A stretch of DNA of 64,000 bases from Planctomycetaceae bacterium (GTDB taxonomy: Bacteria; Planctomycetota; Planctomycetia; Planctomycetales; Planctomycetaceae). This document shows positions 9,268 through 19,455 of the stretch, in pieces (positions within the stretch are counted from its first letter, which is position 1; every line of letters begins with the position of its first letter). A model generated the notes under the pieces. The model ran no database searches. It was not told the DNA's origin and saw only the letters and a program-made list of their open reading frames with translations. The position numbers and the translations under genes are program-made. Where the stretch lies: assembly GCA_021732995.1 (NCBI GenBank), contig JAKFWA010000027.1, positions 110,822-174,821 on the forward strand, written 5' to 3'.

Positions 9268-10008
9268 ATGACGAACACACTGCGCCTCCAGACCAATCTC
9301 AACTGCCATGCCTGTGTTGCGGCTGTGAAGCGGTACCTGGATGGCGACCCGTCGATTTCTCGCTGGGAGGTGGACATTGGAGTCCCAGAGAAAACGCTGA
9401 AAGTACAGGGAGATTCAGTTTCGATCGACAACGTAAAAGCTGCACTCGCGAAGGCGGGCTTCAAAGTGCTGGGTGAAATTTCTGACCAATCGCCAGATCA
9501 GGCATTGCCGATCACGTACTATCCACTGGCGCTGCTCGTGACCTTGCTGGTCGGAGTGGTGTGCCTGGTGGAACTTGGAGCCAGTAGCTTCGCCTGGGAG
9601 CGGGCGATGCGGAATTTCATGGGCGGTTTCTTTGTCGCCTTCGCTTTTTTCAAGTTGCTCGACCTGCGTGGATTCGCTGACTCTTACCAGATGTACGACG
9701 TGGTGGCACGGCGTTTCTGGGGTTACGCTTATGTCTACCCATTCATCGAATTGCTGCTCGGAGCCGCTTATCTAACAGGGTTCCAATCCGCGGCGACGAA
9801 CTTCGCCACGATCGTGGTCATGTCCGTCAGTTCTGTCGGTGTGATCCAGAGCTTGCTCGCCAAGCGTAAAATTCGCTGTGCGTGCCTGGGCACGGTTTTC
9901 AACTTGCCGATGTCCGCGGTCACGCTCGTCGAAGATGTGCTGATGATCGTCATGGCAACCTTGATGCTCTTTTCGGCAACACACTGGCTACAGGCTGTTG
10001 CTTCCTAA
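9268..10008 (+). CDS. HMA domain fused to MauE/DoxX-like membrane domain
   Basis: 246 residues, preceded by a clear AAAAGGAG. An HMA domain at about 5-70 has the metal site NCHAC. It is followed by four predicted membrane helices between about 85 and 240 in the arrangement of the MauE/DoxX redox-associated family, with a conserved-looking CACLG near residue 210. Such fusions occur beside copper-resistance genes. A role in moving metal or reducing equivalents across the inner membrane is an inference. The gene follows the Cys-tailed sigma factor by about 100 bases. Confidence 0.8.
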   Translation: MTNTLRLQTNLNCHACVAAVKRYLDGDPSISRWEVDIGVPEKTLKVQGDSVSIDNVKAALAKAGFKVLGEISDQSPDQALPITYYPLALLVTLLVGVVCLVELGASSFAWERAMRNFMGGFFVAFAFFKLLDLRGFADSYQMYDVVARRFWGYAYVYPFIELLLGAAYLTGFQSAATNFATIVVMSVSSVGVIQSLLAKRKIRCACLGTVFNLPMSAVTLVEDVLMIVMATLMLFSATHWLQAVAS

Positions 10009-10243
10009 CAGATCCCATTTCACAGGGAGGTAGTTTTCCACTCAAGTTTCTATTCCGGCGATGAGCACAATAAATCCATCGCTTTCAAGCGGGCATTCCG
10101 CCTTCGTTGTCTGTCAACTGCAACGTGGTCACCGATTTGAGCTGTTCGCGAAATCGATAATGACAAGAATCGGGACAGACGATAGATTCGACGCTGCAAC
10201 CGGCTTGGCCGTCGTGCGACTTTTCAAGGTTCATTGATCTGAC

Positions 10244-10693
10244 ATGTTTCGCTACCTCCTTGCCACATACATGCTGCTGCTGTCGCTCACGGGACCGAAC
10301 CCGTGTTGCTGCACGCTCGCGCGGTTTGCGGCCTTGACGACGTCTTGGGCCAGGACCGGCGACAACCAGGGAGTTCAGTGGGCATCCTGCTGTCAGCAGC
10401 AACTCGCCAGCGACTCGGATGACAAGCAAGAGAAAGCTCCGTCGCACAGCCGATTGCCCACCGAACGCTGCAAGTGCGAAAAGAGTTTGTGCAACACCGT
10501 ACCGTCGCCGAGTACCGAGTTCACGATCGAGATGACTCGTGCGTGGTTGGATGATTTGGCTTTGAACCGCGCCGCCCCGCTGATGCGGGAGGCTGGCGAC
10601 TTCTTCGCGATGGTGGTGTATCCCGATGGGACACCACCCGCGGCACGATCGGGTCGCGAGATCCGCGTCGCTCTCCATTCGTGGCAGTGCTAA
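10244..10693 (+). CDS. Cys-rich exported protein, function unknown
   Basis: 149 residues. A hydrophobic N-terminus (MFRYLLATYMLLLSLTG) acts as a signal or anchor. Clusters of cysteines follow: PCCC, SCC, and C-x-C-x4-C near 85-90, with a single Cys as last residue. I do not recognise the family. The cysteines, export signal and metal-resistance context suggest soft-metal binding. Its start has no strong Shine-Dalgarno motif, so the exact N-terminus is uncertain. Confidence 0.6.
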   Translation: MFRYLLATYMLLLSLTGPNPCCCTLARFAALTTSWARTGDNQGVQWASCCQQQLASDSDDKQEKAPSHSRLPTERCKCEKSLCNTVPSPSTEFTIEMTRAWLDDLALNRAAPLMREAGDFFAMVVYPDGTPPAARSGREIRVALHSWQC

Positions 10694-10780
10694 TCGCCAC
10701 ATCGCCGATCGTTAGGTGCGACTAAGGATTGGTCGCTGCCGGCTGATTTCGGCAATTCTGTTTGGCTCAACCGCGACCAA

Positions 10781-10831
10781 ATACAAGCCCGACGCGCCAG
10801 CGAGTGTGTTGCTGCGCCGGAATGCTTGTAT
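10781..10831. repeat. REP-like palindromic element
   Basis: ATACAAGC at 10781-10788 is repeated inverted as GCTTGTAT at 10824-10831, with a GC-rich imperfect palindrome between them (core CCCGACGCGCCAGCGAG). From memory, similar cores recur between genes in planctomycete genomes; only this copy is seen here. Confidence 0.45.
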
Positions 10832-10930
10832 TGGCAAGGCTTCGTGTGCCAAGTGATGCGCGGCATCACACCGAGTTAGATTCTAAATTTTGTGCATCGG
10901 CGCGCTGGGCGGGCCGGAAAGGATCAGATC

Positions 10931-11800
10931 ATGTTTTCTCAAAAGGCTTGGATTGCCTGTGGCTTCGTGCTGAGTGGAATCGTTCTCGTTTCCGGCTGCG
11001 CGGATCGTAGCTCGACCTCAGCAACTTCTTCTCCAACAACAACGACTGTCGTGCCGGCATCGGCCACGACGGGGACTCCGGCCGCGAACTCGGAAGAGCA
11101 CGGCCATAAGGCGGGTGCTCATGGCGGGATCATGATTTCGCTCGGTCGCGACAGCTACCACGCGGAGGCCGTCTTCGAGAAAGGGGGCGTGTTGCGGCTC
11201 TACACGCTCGGCAAAGAAGAGTCGCGCGTGATTGATGTCGAGAAGCAGACGCTCAAAGGCTTCGTGAAGGCGGAAGGCGAATCCGAAGCGGAACAGTTCA
11301 CGCTCGAATCCGAACCGCAGGACGGCGACGCCGAAGGGCGCACGTCGCAGTTCGTGGGCACGCTGCCGAAGGGGCTGTGGGGTCTGAATCTGGAAGTGAC
11401 GGTCCCCAACATTGTGATCTCCGGCGAGCGATTCCGGCTGGGCTTCAAGTCCACTCCCGAAGAGCACGACGAAGGGATGCCCAACAAAGTGCTCGCCCAG
11501 GAAGAGCAAAAGCTGTATCTGACGCCAGGTGGCCTCTACACCGAAGAGGACATCAAGGCCAACGGTAGCACGACGGCCTCGGCGAAGTTCAAGGGGATGA
11601 TGTCCGCTCACAACAACAAGCCTGAGCCGGGCGACAAGATTTGCCCGATCAGCCTGACCAAGGCGAATTCAAAATTCACATGGTTCGTCGGCGGGAAAGC
11701 CTACGAATTCTGCTGCCCGCCATGCGTGGATGAGTTCGTGAAAACGGCGAAGGCAACTCCCGCCGAGATCAAGCAGCCGGAGGATTATGTCAAGCGCTAA
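10931..11800 (+). CDS. Lipoprotein with C-terminal YHS-like metal domain
   Basis: 289 residues. The start at 10931 is preferred because AAAGGA lies 8 bases upstream and a lipoprotein signal with lipobox VSGC follows. After a Ser/Thr-rich linker comes HGHKAGAHGG-type His-rich sequence and a beta-rich central domain. A C-terminal segment at about 235-275 has C-P-I-S...FCCPPC, a variant of the YHS-like fold repeated in this island. Likely a membrane-anchored periplasmic metal-binding protein, first of a run of four such genes. Confidence 0.75.
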   Translation: MFSQKAWIACGFVLSGIVLVSGCADRSSTSATSSPTTTTVVPASATTGTPAANSEEHGHKAGAHGGIMISLGRDSYHAEAVFEKGGVLRLYTLGKEESRVIDVEKQTLKGFVKAEGESEAEQFTLESEPQDGDAEGRTSQFVGTLPKGLWGLNLEVTVPNIVISGERFRLGFKSTPEEHDEGMPNKVLAQEEQKLYLTPGGLYTEEDIKANGSTTASAKFKGMMSAHNNKPEPGDKICPISLTKANSKFTWFVGGKAYEFCCPPCVDEFVKTAKATPAEIKQPEDYVKR

Positions 11801-11947
11801 AGCTGTTGCCGGAGGCTTTGGTTCCTCGGTTTCCGGTAACGCCTCACGGTGCGGTGGGTCTGTCGCATGGTCCGCTCCTGCCCGCCGTATCCGTGAGGTT
11901 TTCAAACACTCATCAGGAAATGTCTTCACAAGGAAGTGGAGGTTGCC

Positions 11948-12409
11948 ATGAACGGATTCAGGTTCAGTCGAGTCGTCTTGGTCGTGGCGTTGACGGTCAC
12001 GATGTCGGTCGGTTGTGCAGCATCGCGCGGCCGAGGTTGTCATGGTGGTGGTTGTCGAGTTTCGTCATCGGCCGGGTCTGTTCCACCGCGTCGCAGCGAC
12101 GCGGTTCAGGCCCACGCCACTGACGAAACACCGCGCGGAAAGGTTCAACAAACGTGTCCGGTGACGGGAGAAAAACTCGGTTCGATGGGACCGCCGATTC
12201 CCGTCACGGTCGCCGAGAAGAGCATTCGAGTCTGCTGCGACAGTTGCGTCGCCGCCGTGAAAAAGAACCCAAACAAGTATTTGAAAATCGTTGACGACGA
12301 ACTCGCGCTGTCGGACTCATCCGAGGTCCGGCGGGAGGCGTTTTACGACCGGCCTGCGGAGGCCGGCCGTAGTTCTCGATCGTCAGGAAGTTGCCGAAGT
12401 TGTCGCTAA
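11948..12409 (+). CDS. Small lipoprotein with one YHS-like domain
   Basis: 153 residues. The ATG at 11948 is chosen over an in-frame ATG 12 bases upstream because GGAGG lies directly before it. Signal with lipobox VGC near residue 22. One copy of the island's metal domain lies at about 70-115 (TCPVTGEKLGSMGPP, then VCCDSC). The tail is Arg/Ser-rich and looks non-conserved. Member of the 10931-13581 run of metal-binding exported proteins. Confidence 0.72.
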   Translation: MNGFRFSRVVLVVALTVTMSVGCAASRGRGCHGGGCRVSSSAGSVPPRRSDAVQAHATDETPRGKVQQTCPVTGEKLGSMGPPIPVTVAEKSIRVCCDSCVAAVKKNPNKYLKIVDDELALSDSSEVRREAFYDRPAEAGRSSRSSGSCRSCR

Positions 12410-12461
12410 CCCAAACTAGCCCGAACGGAGTCCCGTTCATTTCCCATCAGAAAGGAATCCC

Positions 12462-12845
12462 ATGAGTCCTCGAATTCTCAATGCCGCGAGCTTTGCCGCG
12501 CTCGCTTTGTTTCTGACCGGATGCGGCTCGGCTCAAAACGGAACGCCGACCGCAGCTCCGAATTCACAAAGCGCCGTTCACGATGACAATGACAAGGCGG
12601 GGCAAAAGGCGAACATTGCCCAGCTCAGCGACGAGGATCGCCCGCTGGCGGAAGCTCAGGGTTACTGCGCGGTAACGGCCGAGCCGCTCGGTTCAATGGG
12701 ACCGCCACTCAAGCTGGTCGTCAACGAGCAGCCCGTCTTCGTCTGCTGCAAAGGCTGCGAGAAGAAGGCCAAGTCCAACCCGGACAAGACGCTCGCCAAA
12801 GTCGAGGAACTCAAGGCCAAGGTGAAATCGGAAAGCCACAACTGA
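12462..12845 (+). CDS. Small lipoprotein with one YHS-like domain
   Basis: 127 residues with lipobox LTGC near residue 20 and one YHS-like unit at about 55-110: a Glu-Ala-Gln-x-x-Cys start, EPLGSMGPP and VFVCCKGC. The unit is close in sequence to the repeats in the adaptor at 1521-3848, pointing to spread by domain duplication. Ribosome-binding site AAAGGA upstream. Probable periplasmic soft-metal binder. Confidence 0.75.
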   Translation: MSPRILNAASFAALALFLTGCGSAQNGTPTAAPNSQSAVHDDNDKAGQKANIAQLSDEDRPLAEAQGYCAVTAEPLGSMGPPLKLVVNEQPVFVCCKGCEKKAKSNPDKTLAKVEELKAKVKSESHN

Positions 12846-12915
12846 GTTCTGTTTTGCAAACGCCGTTCGAGATACCCAACTGAATTTCCCCACTCTTGAA
12901 ATGGAGCAGAGAGTT

Positions 12916-13581
12916 ATGAAAACGAATCGTTGGTTTCCCGTCACGTTGATCGTCGGCACGTTCGTGTTGTCAGCCTTTGCGCTGTCGATCGCATTCGCAC
13001 ACGACGAAGACAAGCCAGGTCACAAATCCGACAAACCCGATGAAGCCAAAATCAAAGCCGCAATGGCCAAACTTCCGGAAGCGGATCGGTCAGCCGCGGC
13101 GGCTCAGCGGTACTGCCCGATGATGGACACCGTCCGGCTGGGAGCGATGGGTACTCCCGTCAAAGTTGTGATCGGCGGCAAGCCGGTCTTCCTGTGTTGC
13201 AGTGGTTGCAAAGACGAAGCGGTAGAGCACGGCAAGGAGACTGTGGCCAAAGTCGAGAAGCTCAAGAAGGCAACCGCCGCCGTCGCGAAGTTGTCGGCCG
13301 CCGATCAACCGCTCGCGGAAGCTCAACTCTTCTGTCCCATCGAAGAAGGCAGCCGACTCGGTTCAATGGGCACGCCGGTCAAGTTGATGCTGGACGGCAA
13401 GCCGGTCTTCTTGTGCTGCAAGGGGTGCGAAGACGGCGCTCGCGAGAACGCCAAGACCACGCTCGCCAAAGTGGACGAGATCAAAAAGGAAAACGTGAAG
13501 GCCGGTCACCACGACGGTCACGATCACAAACATGGAGCGGCTGACCACGAACACAAGAAAGGAATCGCTCCCAAGAAGTAG
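12916..13581 (+). CDS. Exported protein with two YHS-like domains and His-rich tail
   Basis: 221 residues. The ATG at 12916 is preferred because GGAG lies 9 bases upstream and the signal peptide (WFPVTLIVGTFVLSAFALS) follows. Two tandem metal units occupy about 40-105 and 108-175, each with C-P, RLGSMGTP or RLGAMGTP, and VFLCC-x-GC. The end is His-rich (HHDGHDHKHG). Two kinds of metal ligand in one small periplasmic protein suggest a metal sponge or chaperone (inference). Confidence 0.77.
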   Translation: MKTNRWFPVTLIVGTFVLSAFALSIAFAHDEDKPGHKSDKPDEAKIKAAMAKLPEADRSAAAAQRYCPMMDTVRLGAMGTPVKVVIGGKPVFLCCSGCKDEAVEHGKETVAKVEKLKKATAAVAKLSAADQPLAEAQLFCPIEEGSRLGSMGTPVKLMLDGKPVFLCCKGCEDGARENAKTTLAKVDEIKKENVKAGHHDGHDHKHGAADHEHKKGIAPKK

Positions 13582-13722
13582 TCGCGCGGTGCGACCTCCA
13601 CGATTGGCACCGGCCTCTGGTTGGCGACAACCAAGGGATTGACTTCCTCGGCGATTGGTTCTCTGGAGGAAGAACGCCAGACAGTTGGCCGGTGCCTTTT
13701 TCACCTTCCCAAGGAGTTCATC

Positions 13723-14619
13723 ATGCGAGTTTGGACCGCGCTCAGTTTGATCGCCGTCGCCGTTGGCTGTGCCGGCAAAGAAGAAAGCAAACCATCGACG
13801 AAGACTCCGGCGGCGGATCATGGCGGCCACGCCGATCAAGCGATTCCGTCAAAAGACACGCATGGCGAACACGGAGGCCACGAGAACATGAAGATGGCGA
13901 CGCTCCGCAAGCTCGTGGTCGGGACTGATCCGTCAAAGCCGCAGGCCGGTTCAGCGACGAAGCTCGTGTTGCAGATTCAGGACGAAGATGGCACGCCGAT
14001 CAAGACGTTCGACCTGCTGCATGAGAAGCTCGTGCATCTGATTGTCGTGCGCGAGGGACTCGACGAGTTCGCGCACCTGCATCCGGAAGTGGACGCTTCG
14101 GGAATGATCACGATCGAGCATGCGTTTCCGAAGTCCGGCAAGTATCGACTCTTTGCCGACCATCAACCGCAAGGCAAGTCGCCGGGGTTGGCCGCTGGAG
14201 AACTTGTCGTGGCCGGTGACGATGAACCGGCGGTGGCGCTCGTGCCGAATGCTTTCAATGAAGTCAATGTGGGCGAGATCACGGCTCACGTCTCCATCAA
14301 GCCGGGCGATCAGGAAACGGCGGTTCGATTTCACCTCGTCGACGCGGGCGACAAGCCGGTTGGCGACTTACAGCCGTATCTCGGAGCGATGGGGCATCTC
14401 GTCGTTATCAGTGCGGACGGTCGCGAGTACGTCCACGCGCATCCGCTCAGCGAAGCCAAGATAGCTCCCGATGGAGCCGTCGAGTTTGCAGCTCACTTCC
14501 CAAAACCCGGCACTTACAAGGCGTGGGGCCAGTTCCAAAGAGATGGTGCTGTATTCACCGTCCCGTTCGTGTTGGAGCACGTGGGCGGCAAGACGATGCC
14601 GCACGCGGGAGGTCACTAA
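13723..14619 (+). CDS. Lipoprotein with duplicated His-containing beta domain
   Basis: 298 residues. An upstream in-frame ATG at 13621 is rejected because AAGGAG precedes 13723 and a lipoprotein signal (VAVGC) follows. A His-rich linker (DHGGHADQ, HGEHGGHEN) leads into two related beta domains near 65-165 and 185-290. Each holds a HLxV...FAHLHPE or HLVV...YVHAHP motif. The paired His motifs suggest copper binding. Its stop abuts the ATG of the next gene (adaptor), so it belongs to the second efflux operon. Confidence 0.72.
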   Translation: MRVWTALSLIAVAVGCAGKEESKPSTKTPAADHGGHADQAIPSKDTHGEHGGHENMKMATLRKLVVGTDPSKPQAGSATKLVLQIQDEDGTPIKTFDLLHEKLVHLIVVREGLDEFAHLHPEVDASGMITIEHAFPKSGKYRLFADHQPQGKSPGLAAGELVVAGDDEPAVALVPNAFNEVNVGEITAHVSIKPGDQETAVRFHLVDAGDKPVGDLQPYLGAMGHLVVISADGREYVHAHPLSEAKIAPDGAVEFAAHFPKPGTYKAWGQFQRDGAVFTVPFVLEHVGGKTMPHAGGH

Positions 14620-16848
14620 ATGATGCTCCCACGATTTCGCGACGATGGCTTATGGAAGTGCAGGATGTGGCTGCTGTTGCTGGCCATTCAAGCGACGCTG
14701 GCTTTCGGGCATGAAGGGCATCAGCCGTTGCCCACGAAGGGCGTGCAAGTCGATTTGAAAAAGGGACATATCACCCTCAGCAAAGCTGCACGGGACGTTC
14801 TCGACGTGCGAACCGTTGCGGCCGAGCAGCGTGACAGCATCGAGCGGCTGCGAGCGTATGCGACGATTGTGGCTCCGTGGACCAAGTATGCGGTCGTCAC
14901 GTCACGGTTGCCGGGACGAGTCGTCGCGCTGCACGTTCGACCGGGCGATGTCGTCGAAGCTGGGCAACTTCTCGCTGAAGTCGACAGTCTCGACCTGCAC
15001 ACGCTCCGGCTGAATTACCAGCAAGCCCAGAACGACATCGACCTCTCGGAGAAGATCCTGGCCGGGATCGAGCCCGCAGCGAAGACGGGAGCGGTCCCTG
15101 GGCAGAAGCTGATCGAAGCGCAGCAGGCCCACCGCCAGAATCTCAACACACTCCAAGTGCTGCTCGCCAAAGCGACGGTGCTGAACGTCGAAGAACCGAC
15201 ACTCGCGGCGGATGACGAGTCACATCCACTGCGATTGCCGATACGCAGTACCGTCAGTGGCGTCGTGGTTCATGCGGATCTAGCCGTTGGCAAATTCATC
15301 GAGCCGACCGAGCACTTGATGGACATTGTCGATCTCTCGACGGTCTGGATCAAAATCGGAGTACTGGAGCAAGACTGGCACCGCGTTGCGGTCGGGCAAG
15401 CCGTGCAACTGACGGTCAGCGGTCTGCCGGGCCATTTGTTCGAGACGAAGGTGGACAAGCTCGGCTCGCTGCTCGACGCACAAACTCATCAGAGTATCGC
15501 GTGGGCGGAACTATCAAACTCAGACAAGTCGTCGGTTCTCCGCCCCGGCATGAATGGGCAGGCGGAACTCTCGTGGCAGGGCAAGAAGCCAATCCTGTCG
15601 GTGCCAAGCCAAGCAGTGCTCAGCGACGGGGCCGAGCGGTACGTGCTCGTCGAAGAAGCTGCGACGAAGGATGGATCAGAGTATCAGAAGGTCGCAGTCG
15701 TCGTCGGGCGGCAAGCGGCAGGATATACGGAGATCGCCGCCGGTAAGCTGCTGCCTGATGATCGCGTCGTCACACGCGGCGGACATGAATTGTCGAGCCT
15801 CTTTTTTCTCGGCGTTCTACGTATCGGAACAGAAACCGCGAGGACGATCGGTCTCAAGGTCGAGCCGGTGCTGGAACGAGTGGTGGATCGCATCTTGTCG
15901 TTCGACGGCGCGTTGGATGTGTCGCCGCAACTTCGCACCACCGCGTCGTCTCAATTGGGCGGCAAGTTGGTGAGCGTTCGCGTGGATCGCGGCCAGTTAG
16001 TCAAAGCTGGAGAAGTGCTGGCCGAGATCGCCAGCCTTGAACTGCAAGACATTCAGTTGGAACTACTCCGCAGCCATCTGGATGGTGAATTGTGGAACGG
16101 TACGCTGGCTCGCATGCGCGGCGTGGGTGATTCGGTCCCGCGACGATTGGTACTCGAAACTGAAGGCCGTGTGCGGACCATCGAGACTAAGTCGGCGAAC
16201 CTGCGACAGAAACTGCTCACCCTGGGGCTGACGGCTCGTCAGATTGAGGATGTCCTCAAGACCAAACACGTCGTCGATGCCTTGCCCATACGAGCACCCA
16301 TCGACGGAGTAGTGGTCGATTTCGACCGAAAACTCGGCCAGGTCGTGCGAGCCGATGAGTCACTGTTCGAGATTCACGACATCTCACAAGTTCGAGTGCA
16401 AGCCTTCGTAGGCGAACGCGATTCGGCACATGTCCAAGTCGGCCAGACGGCGCGCCTCCGACTGGTCGCTTATCCGAACCTCGAAATCGAGGGAGCTGTG
16501 ACTCGCATTGGCCCAGTGGTAGGAGCCGATAGTCGCACGCAAGCCGCGTGGATCGAATTTCAACAACCACCGACCCTCGCGTTGCAACACAACATGTCGG
16601 TGCGTGTCACGCTCACAACAGATCGTCCCGCATCCTCGTTGGCGGTGCCTTTGAACGCCGTTGTCCGTGATGGCCTACGGAGCTTTGTCTTTGTGCAGAG
16701 AGCGGAAGGCACGTTTGAGCGCCGGCGGGTTGAACTTGGCCGCATCGACGACCGGTTCGTCGAAATCAAAAGCGGGCTGACACGCGACGAATCAATAGCC
16801 ACGAGCGGTGTCCCTCACATTCAAACGGCCTACGCGGCGGTGAGGTGA
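14620..16848 (+). CDS. Double-length RND periplasmic adaptor (two fused HlyD/CusB modules)
   Basis: 742 residues starting at the base after the preceding stop codon. After a signal region (WLLLLAIQATLAFG) comes one complete membrane-fusion module (about 40-400) with PGRVVALHVRPGDVVEAGQ. A second complete module (about 400-740) follows with GGKLVSVRVDRGQLVKAGE and APIDGVVVDFDRKLGQVV. Ordinary adaptors have one such module. It is the presumed partner of the RND pump at 19456. No heavy-metal-binding domain is present, unlike the other two adaptors of the window. Confidence 0.85.
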   Translation: MMLPRFRDDGLWKCRMWLLLLAIQATLAFGHEGHQPLPTKGVQVDLKKGHITLSKAARDVLDVRTVAAEQRDSIERLRAYATIVAPWTKYAVVTSRLPGRVVALHVRPGDVVEAGQLLAEVDSLDLHTLRLNYQQAQNDIDLSEKILAGIEPAAKTGAVPGQKLIEAQQAHRQNLNTLQVLLAKATVLNVEEPTLAADDESHPLRLPIRSTVSGVVVHADLAVGKFIEPTEHLMDIVDLSTVWIKIGVLEQDWHRVAVGQAVQLTVSGLPGHLFETKVDKLGSLLDAQTHQSIAWAELSNSDKSSVLRPGMNGQAELSWQGKKPILSVPSQAVLSDGAERYVLVEEAATKDGSEYQKVAVVVGRQAAGYTEIAAGKLLPDDRVVTRGGHELSSLFFLGVLRIGTETARTIGLKVEPVLERVVDRILSFDGALDVSPQLRTTASSQLGGKLVSVRVDRGQLVKAGEVLAEIASLELQDIQLELLRSHLDGELWNGTLARMRGVGDSVPRRLVLETEGRVRTIETKSANLRQKLLTLGLTARQIEDVLKTKHVVDALPIRAPIDGVVVDFDRKLGQVVRADESLFEIHDISQVRVQAFVGERDSAHVQVGQTARLRLVAYPNLEIEGAVTRIGPVVGADSRTQAAWIEFQQPPTLALQHNMSVRVTLTTDRPASSLAVPLNAVVRDGLRSFVFVQRAEGTFERRRVELGRIDDRFVEIKSGLTRDESIATSGVPHIQTAYAAVR

Positions 16849-16931
16849 GTCGGCTTGAGCAGTGACGATTCTTTGATGCGTTAGATTCGCTCGGGCCATA
16901 GACCACTCCACTAGCAACGCAGAACGAGAAC

Positions 16932-19376
16932 ATGGACCCCCATCACGATCATCAGCATTCTGGCAGCGCCGAGTCGGCGGAGTCTGTCATTGACCCGGTT
17001 TGTGGCATGACTGTTGATCCGACTCACGCGGCGGCTTCGCACGTTCATGCCGGGCAGACATTTCACTTCTGTGGCACTCACTGCCACAAAAAGTTCGTGG
17101 CTGATCCGGCGCGTTACACGGGCGAAGTCGTTCCGTCAGCATCGGCAGCGCCGGCGGCGGCTGAGTACACCTGTCCGATGCACCCCGAAGTGCGGCAGGT
17201 TAGTCCCGGAATCTGTCCGAAGTGTGGCATGGGTTTGGAACCGCTGGAGAGGCCGGCAAGCTCGAAGACGGAGTATGTCTGCCCGATGCACCCGGAAGTC
17301 GTCAGCGATCATCCCGGTCCCTGTCCCAAGTGCGGCATGGCACTAGAGCCGCGCACCATCGAACTCGCCGAGGGGCCGAGCCACGAACAGATCCACATGA
17401 CGCGCCGTTTTTGGGTGGGCTTGGTTCTGGGGATGCCGGTGTTCGTCGTGGCGATGGCGGACATGCTGCCCAACAACCCGCTGCATCATTGGGCGGCGAT
17501 GTTGAATTGGGGCCAGCTGGTGCTCACCACTCCGGTCGTGTTCTGGTGCGGTTGGCCGTTCTTCGAGCGAGCGTGGCTGTCGATCCGCAACCGCAGTCCG
17601 AACATGTTCACGCTGATCGCACTCGGAGTTGGTTCGGCGTACCTCTATAGCACCGTGGCCACCGTCACGCCGTCGCTGTTCCCGGAGGGCTTTCGTCATG
17701 CCAATGGCTCGGTGATGCCCTACTTCGACACGTCGGTTGTGGTCACGGTGTTGATCCTGCTGGGGCAGATCATGGAACTGAAGGCCCGCAGTCAGACCAG
17801 CGGAGCGATCAAGCGATTGCTGGGCCTCGCGCCGAAGACGGCTCGCCGGGTTGCGGCGGATGGTCATGAAGAGGATGTACCGCTGGCAGACATTCAGCGC
17901 GACGATTTGCTCCGCGTTCGCCCCGGCGAGAAGGTGCCAGCCGATGGCGTGGTGATCGAAGGGCACAGCACGGCGGATGAGTCGATGATCTCCGGCGAGC
18001 CGTTACCGGTTGAGAAACGGCCGGGCGACAAAGTCGTCGCGGCTACCGTCAACGGCACGGGCAGTCTGCTAATGCGAGCCGAAAAAGTCGGCTCGGACAC
18101 GTTGCTCGCGCAGATTGTCCGCATGGTCGGTGAAGCGCAGCGCAGCCGTGCTCCGATTGAGCGTGTTGTGGATCAGGTGTCGCGCTACTTCGTCCCCGCC
18201 GTGGTACTCGTGAGCGTGTTGACGTTCGTCATCTGGAGCCTGTGGGGTGTCGAACCGAAGCTGGCGCACGCGCTCGTCAATTCGGTGGCCGTGCTGATCA
18301 TCGCCTGTCCGTGCGCGTTGGGGTTGGCCACGCCGATGTCGATCATGGTCGGCGTCGGACGCGGCGCGGAAAACGGCGTGCTCATCAAGAACGCCGAGGC
18401 CCTCGAAATTCTGCAACGCGCCGACACGCTCGTCGTGGACAAGACCGGCACGCTCACCGAGGGCAAGCCTCGACTGGCGAGCGTCGAGCCGGCCAGTGGC
18501 TTCATAGCGGACGACGTGTTGCGGCTGGCGGCGTCTTTGGAGCGAGGCAGCGAACATCCGCTGGCCGATGCCATCGTCAAGGGAGCCGAAGAGCGCGGGC
18601 TGACGATCCTCGCGACGCAAGGCTTTCAATCTGTGACTGGTATGGGAGTCACGGGCATCGTCGAAGGGAAACAGCTTGCGCTGGGCAACGCGAGATTGAT
18701 GGCCGATCACGGAATCAGCCTTGCCGAGGTCACTTCTCGCTTGGAGGAACTGCGCGGCGCGGGGCAGACCGTAATGTGTCTCGCCAGCGACGGACGTTTC
18801 GCGGGGCTGATCGGAGTGGCCGATCGGATCAAGGCAACGACTCCCGACGCCATCCGCGTGCTGCATCAAGAAGGACTGCGAATCATCATGCTCACTGGCG
18901 ACAGTCGCCTCACCGCTGAAGCGGTGGCGAAGTCGCTGGGCATCGACGAAGTGATCGCCGAGGTGCTGCCGCAGCAAAAGCTCGACGCCGTGAAGCGACT
19001 GCAAGCCGAAGGCCACGTCGTGGCGATGGCGGGCGACGGCATCAATGACGCGCCGGCACTGGCTCAAGCCCACATCGGCATCGCGATGGGTTCTGGGACT
19101 GACGTGGCGATGGAAAGCGCCGGGATCACACTGGTCCAAGGCGATCTGCGTTCCATCGCTCGCGCCCGCCGCCTCAGTCGCGCAACGATGAATAACATCC
19201 GGCAGAACCTCGTCCTGGCATTCCTCTACAACATCGCGAGCGTGCCTGTGGCAGCGGGTCTGCTGTACCCGGTCTTCGGTCTCTTGATCTCGCCCGTTTG
19301 GGCCAGCGTCGCCATGAGCCTGAGTTCGCTGTCCGTCGTGAGTAACGCTCTGCGATTGCGGAGGACTCAACTGTGA
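16932..19376 (+). CDS. copA: Copper-type P1B ATPase with YHS and two heavy-metal-binding domains
   Basis: 814 residues. N-terminal YHS domain (about 18-60, DPVCGMTVD) and two short heavy-metal-binding domains (YTCPMHPEV...CPKCGM near 78-102, and a second near 114-140). Then the P1B core: [10 protein letters not shown] near 458, phosphorylation site DKTGTLTEG near 502, [16 protein letters not shown] and the final [17 protein letters not shown]. This ATPase type expels Cu(I) or Ag(I) from the cytoplasm. It lies between an RND adaptor and its pump, so metal exported to the periplasm could be passed on by the RND complex. Confidence 0.92.
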   Translation: MDPHHDHQHSGSAESAESVIDPVCGMTVDPTHAAASHVHAGQTFHFCGTHCHKKFVADPARYTGEVVPSASAAPAAAEYTCPMHPEVRQVSPGICPKCGMGLEPLERPASSKTEYVCPMHPEVVSDHPGPCPKCGMALEPRTIELAEGPSHEQIHMTRRFWVGLVLGMPVFVVAMADMLPNNPLHHWAAMLNWGQLVLTTPVVFWCGWPFFERAWLSIRNRSPNMFTLIALGVGSAYLYSTVATVTPSLFPEGFRHANGSVMPYFDTSVVVTVLILLGQIMELKARSQTSGAIKRLLGLAPKTARRVAADGHEEDVPLADIQRDDLLRVRPGEKVPADGVVIEGHSTADESMISGEPLPVEKRPGDKVVAATVNGTGSLLMRAEKVGSDTLLAQIVRMVGEAQRSRAPIERVVDQVSRYFVPAVVLVSVLTFVIWSLWGVEPKLAHALVNSVAVLIIACPCALGLATPMSIMVGVGRGAENGVLIKNAEALEILQRADTLVVDKTGTLTEGKPRLASVEPASGFIADDVLRLAASLERGSEHPLADAIVKGAEERGLTILATQGFQSVTGMGVTGIVEGKQLALGNARLMADHGISLAEVTSRLEELRGAGQTVMCLASDGRFAGLIGVADRIKATTPDAIRVLHQEGLRIIMLTGDSRLTAEAVAKSLGIDEVIAEVLPQQKLDAVKRLQAEGHVVAMAGDGINDAPALAQAHIGIAMGSGTDVAMESAGITLVQGDLRSIARARRLSRATMNNIRQNLVLAFLYNIASVPVAAGLLYPVFGLLISPVWASVAMSLSSLSVVSNALRLRRTQL

Positions 19377-19455
19377 GGTGGTCTGATCAAACTAGGACAC
19401 ACGTTTCCAACCCAATATCGCAGCTATAGCGCGGCGTTAGAGCGAGAAACTTTTC

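Noticed and set aside
18069..19370. 433-codon open frame antisense to the copper ATPase gene
   Set aside because: Shadow of a well-defined P1B ATPase; no independent evidence.
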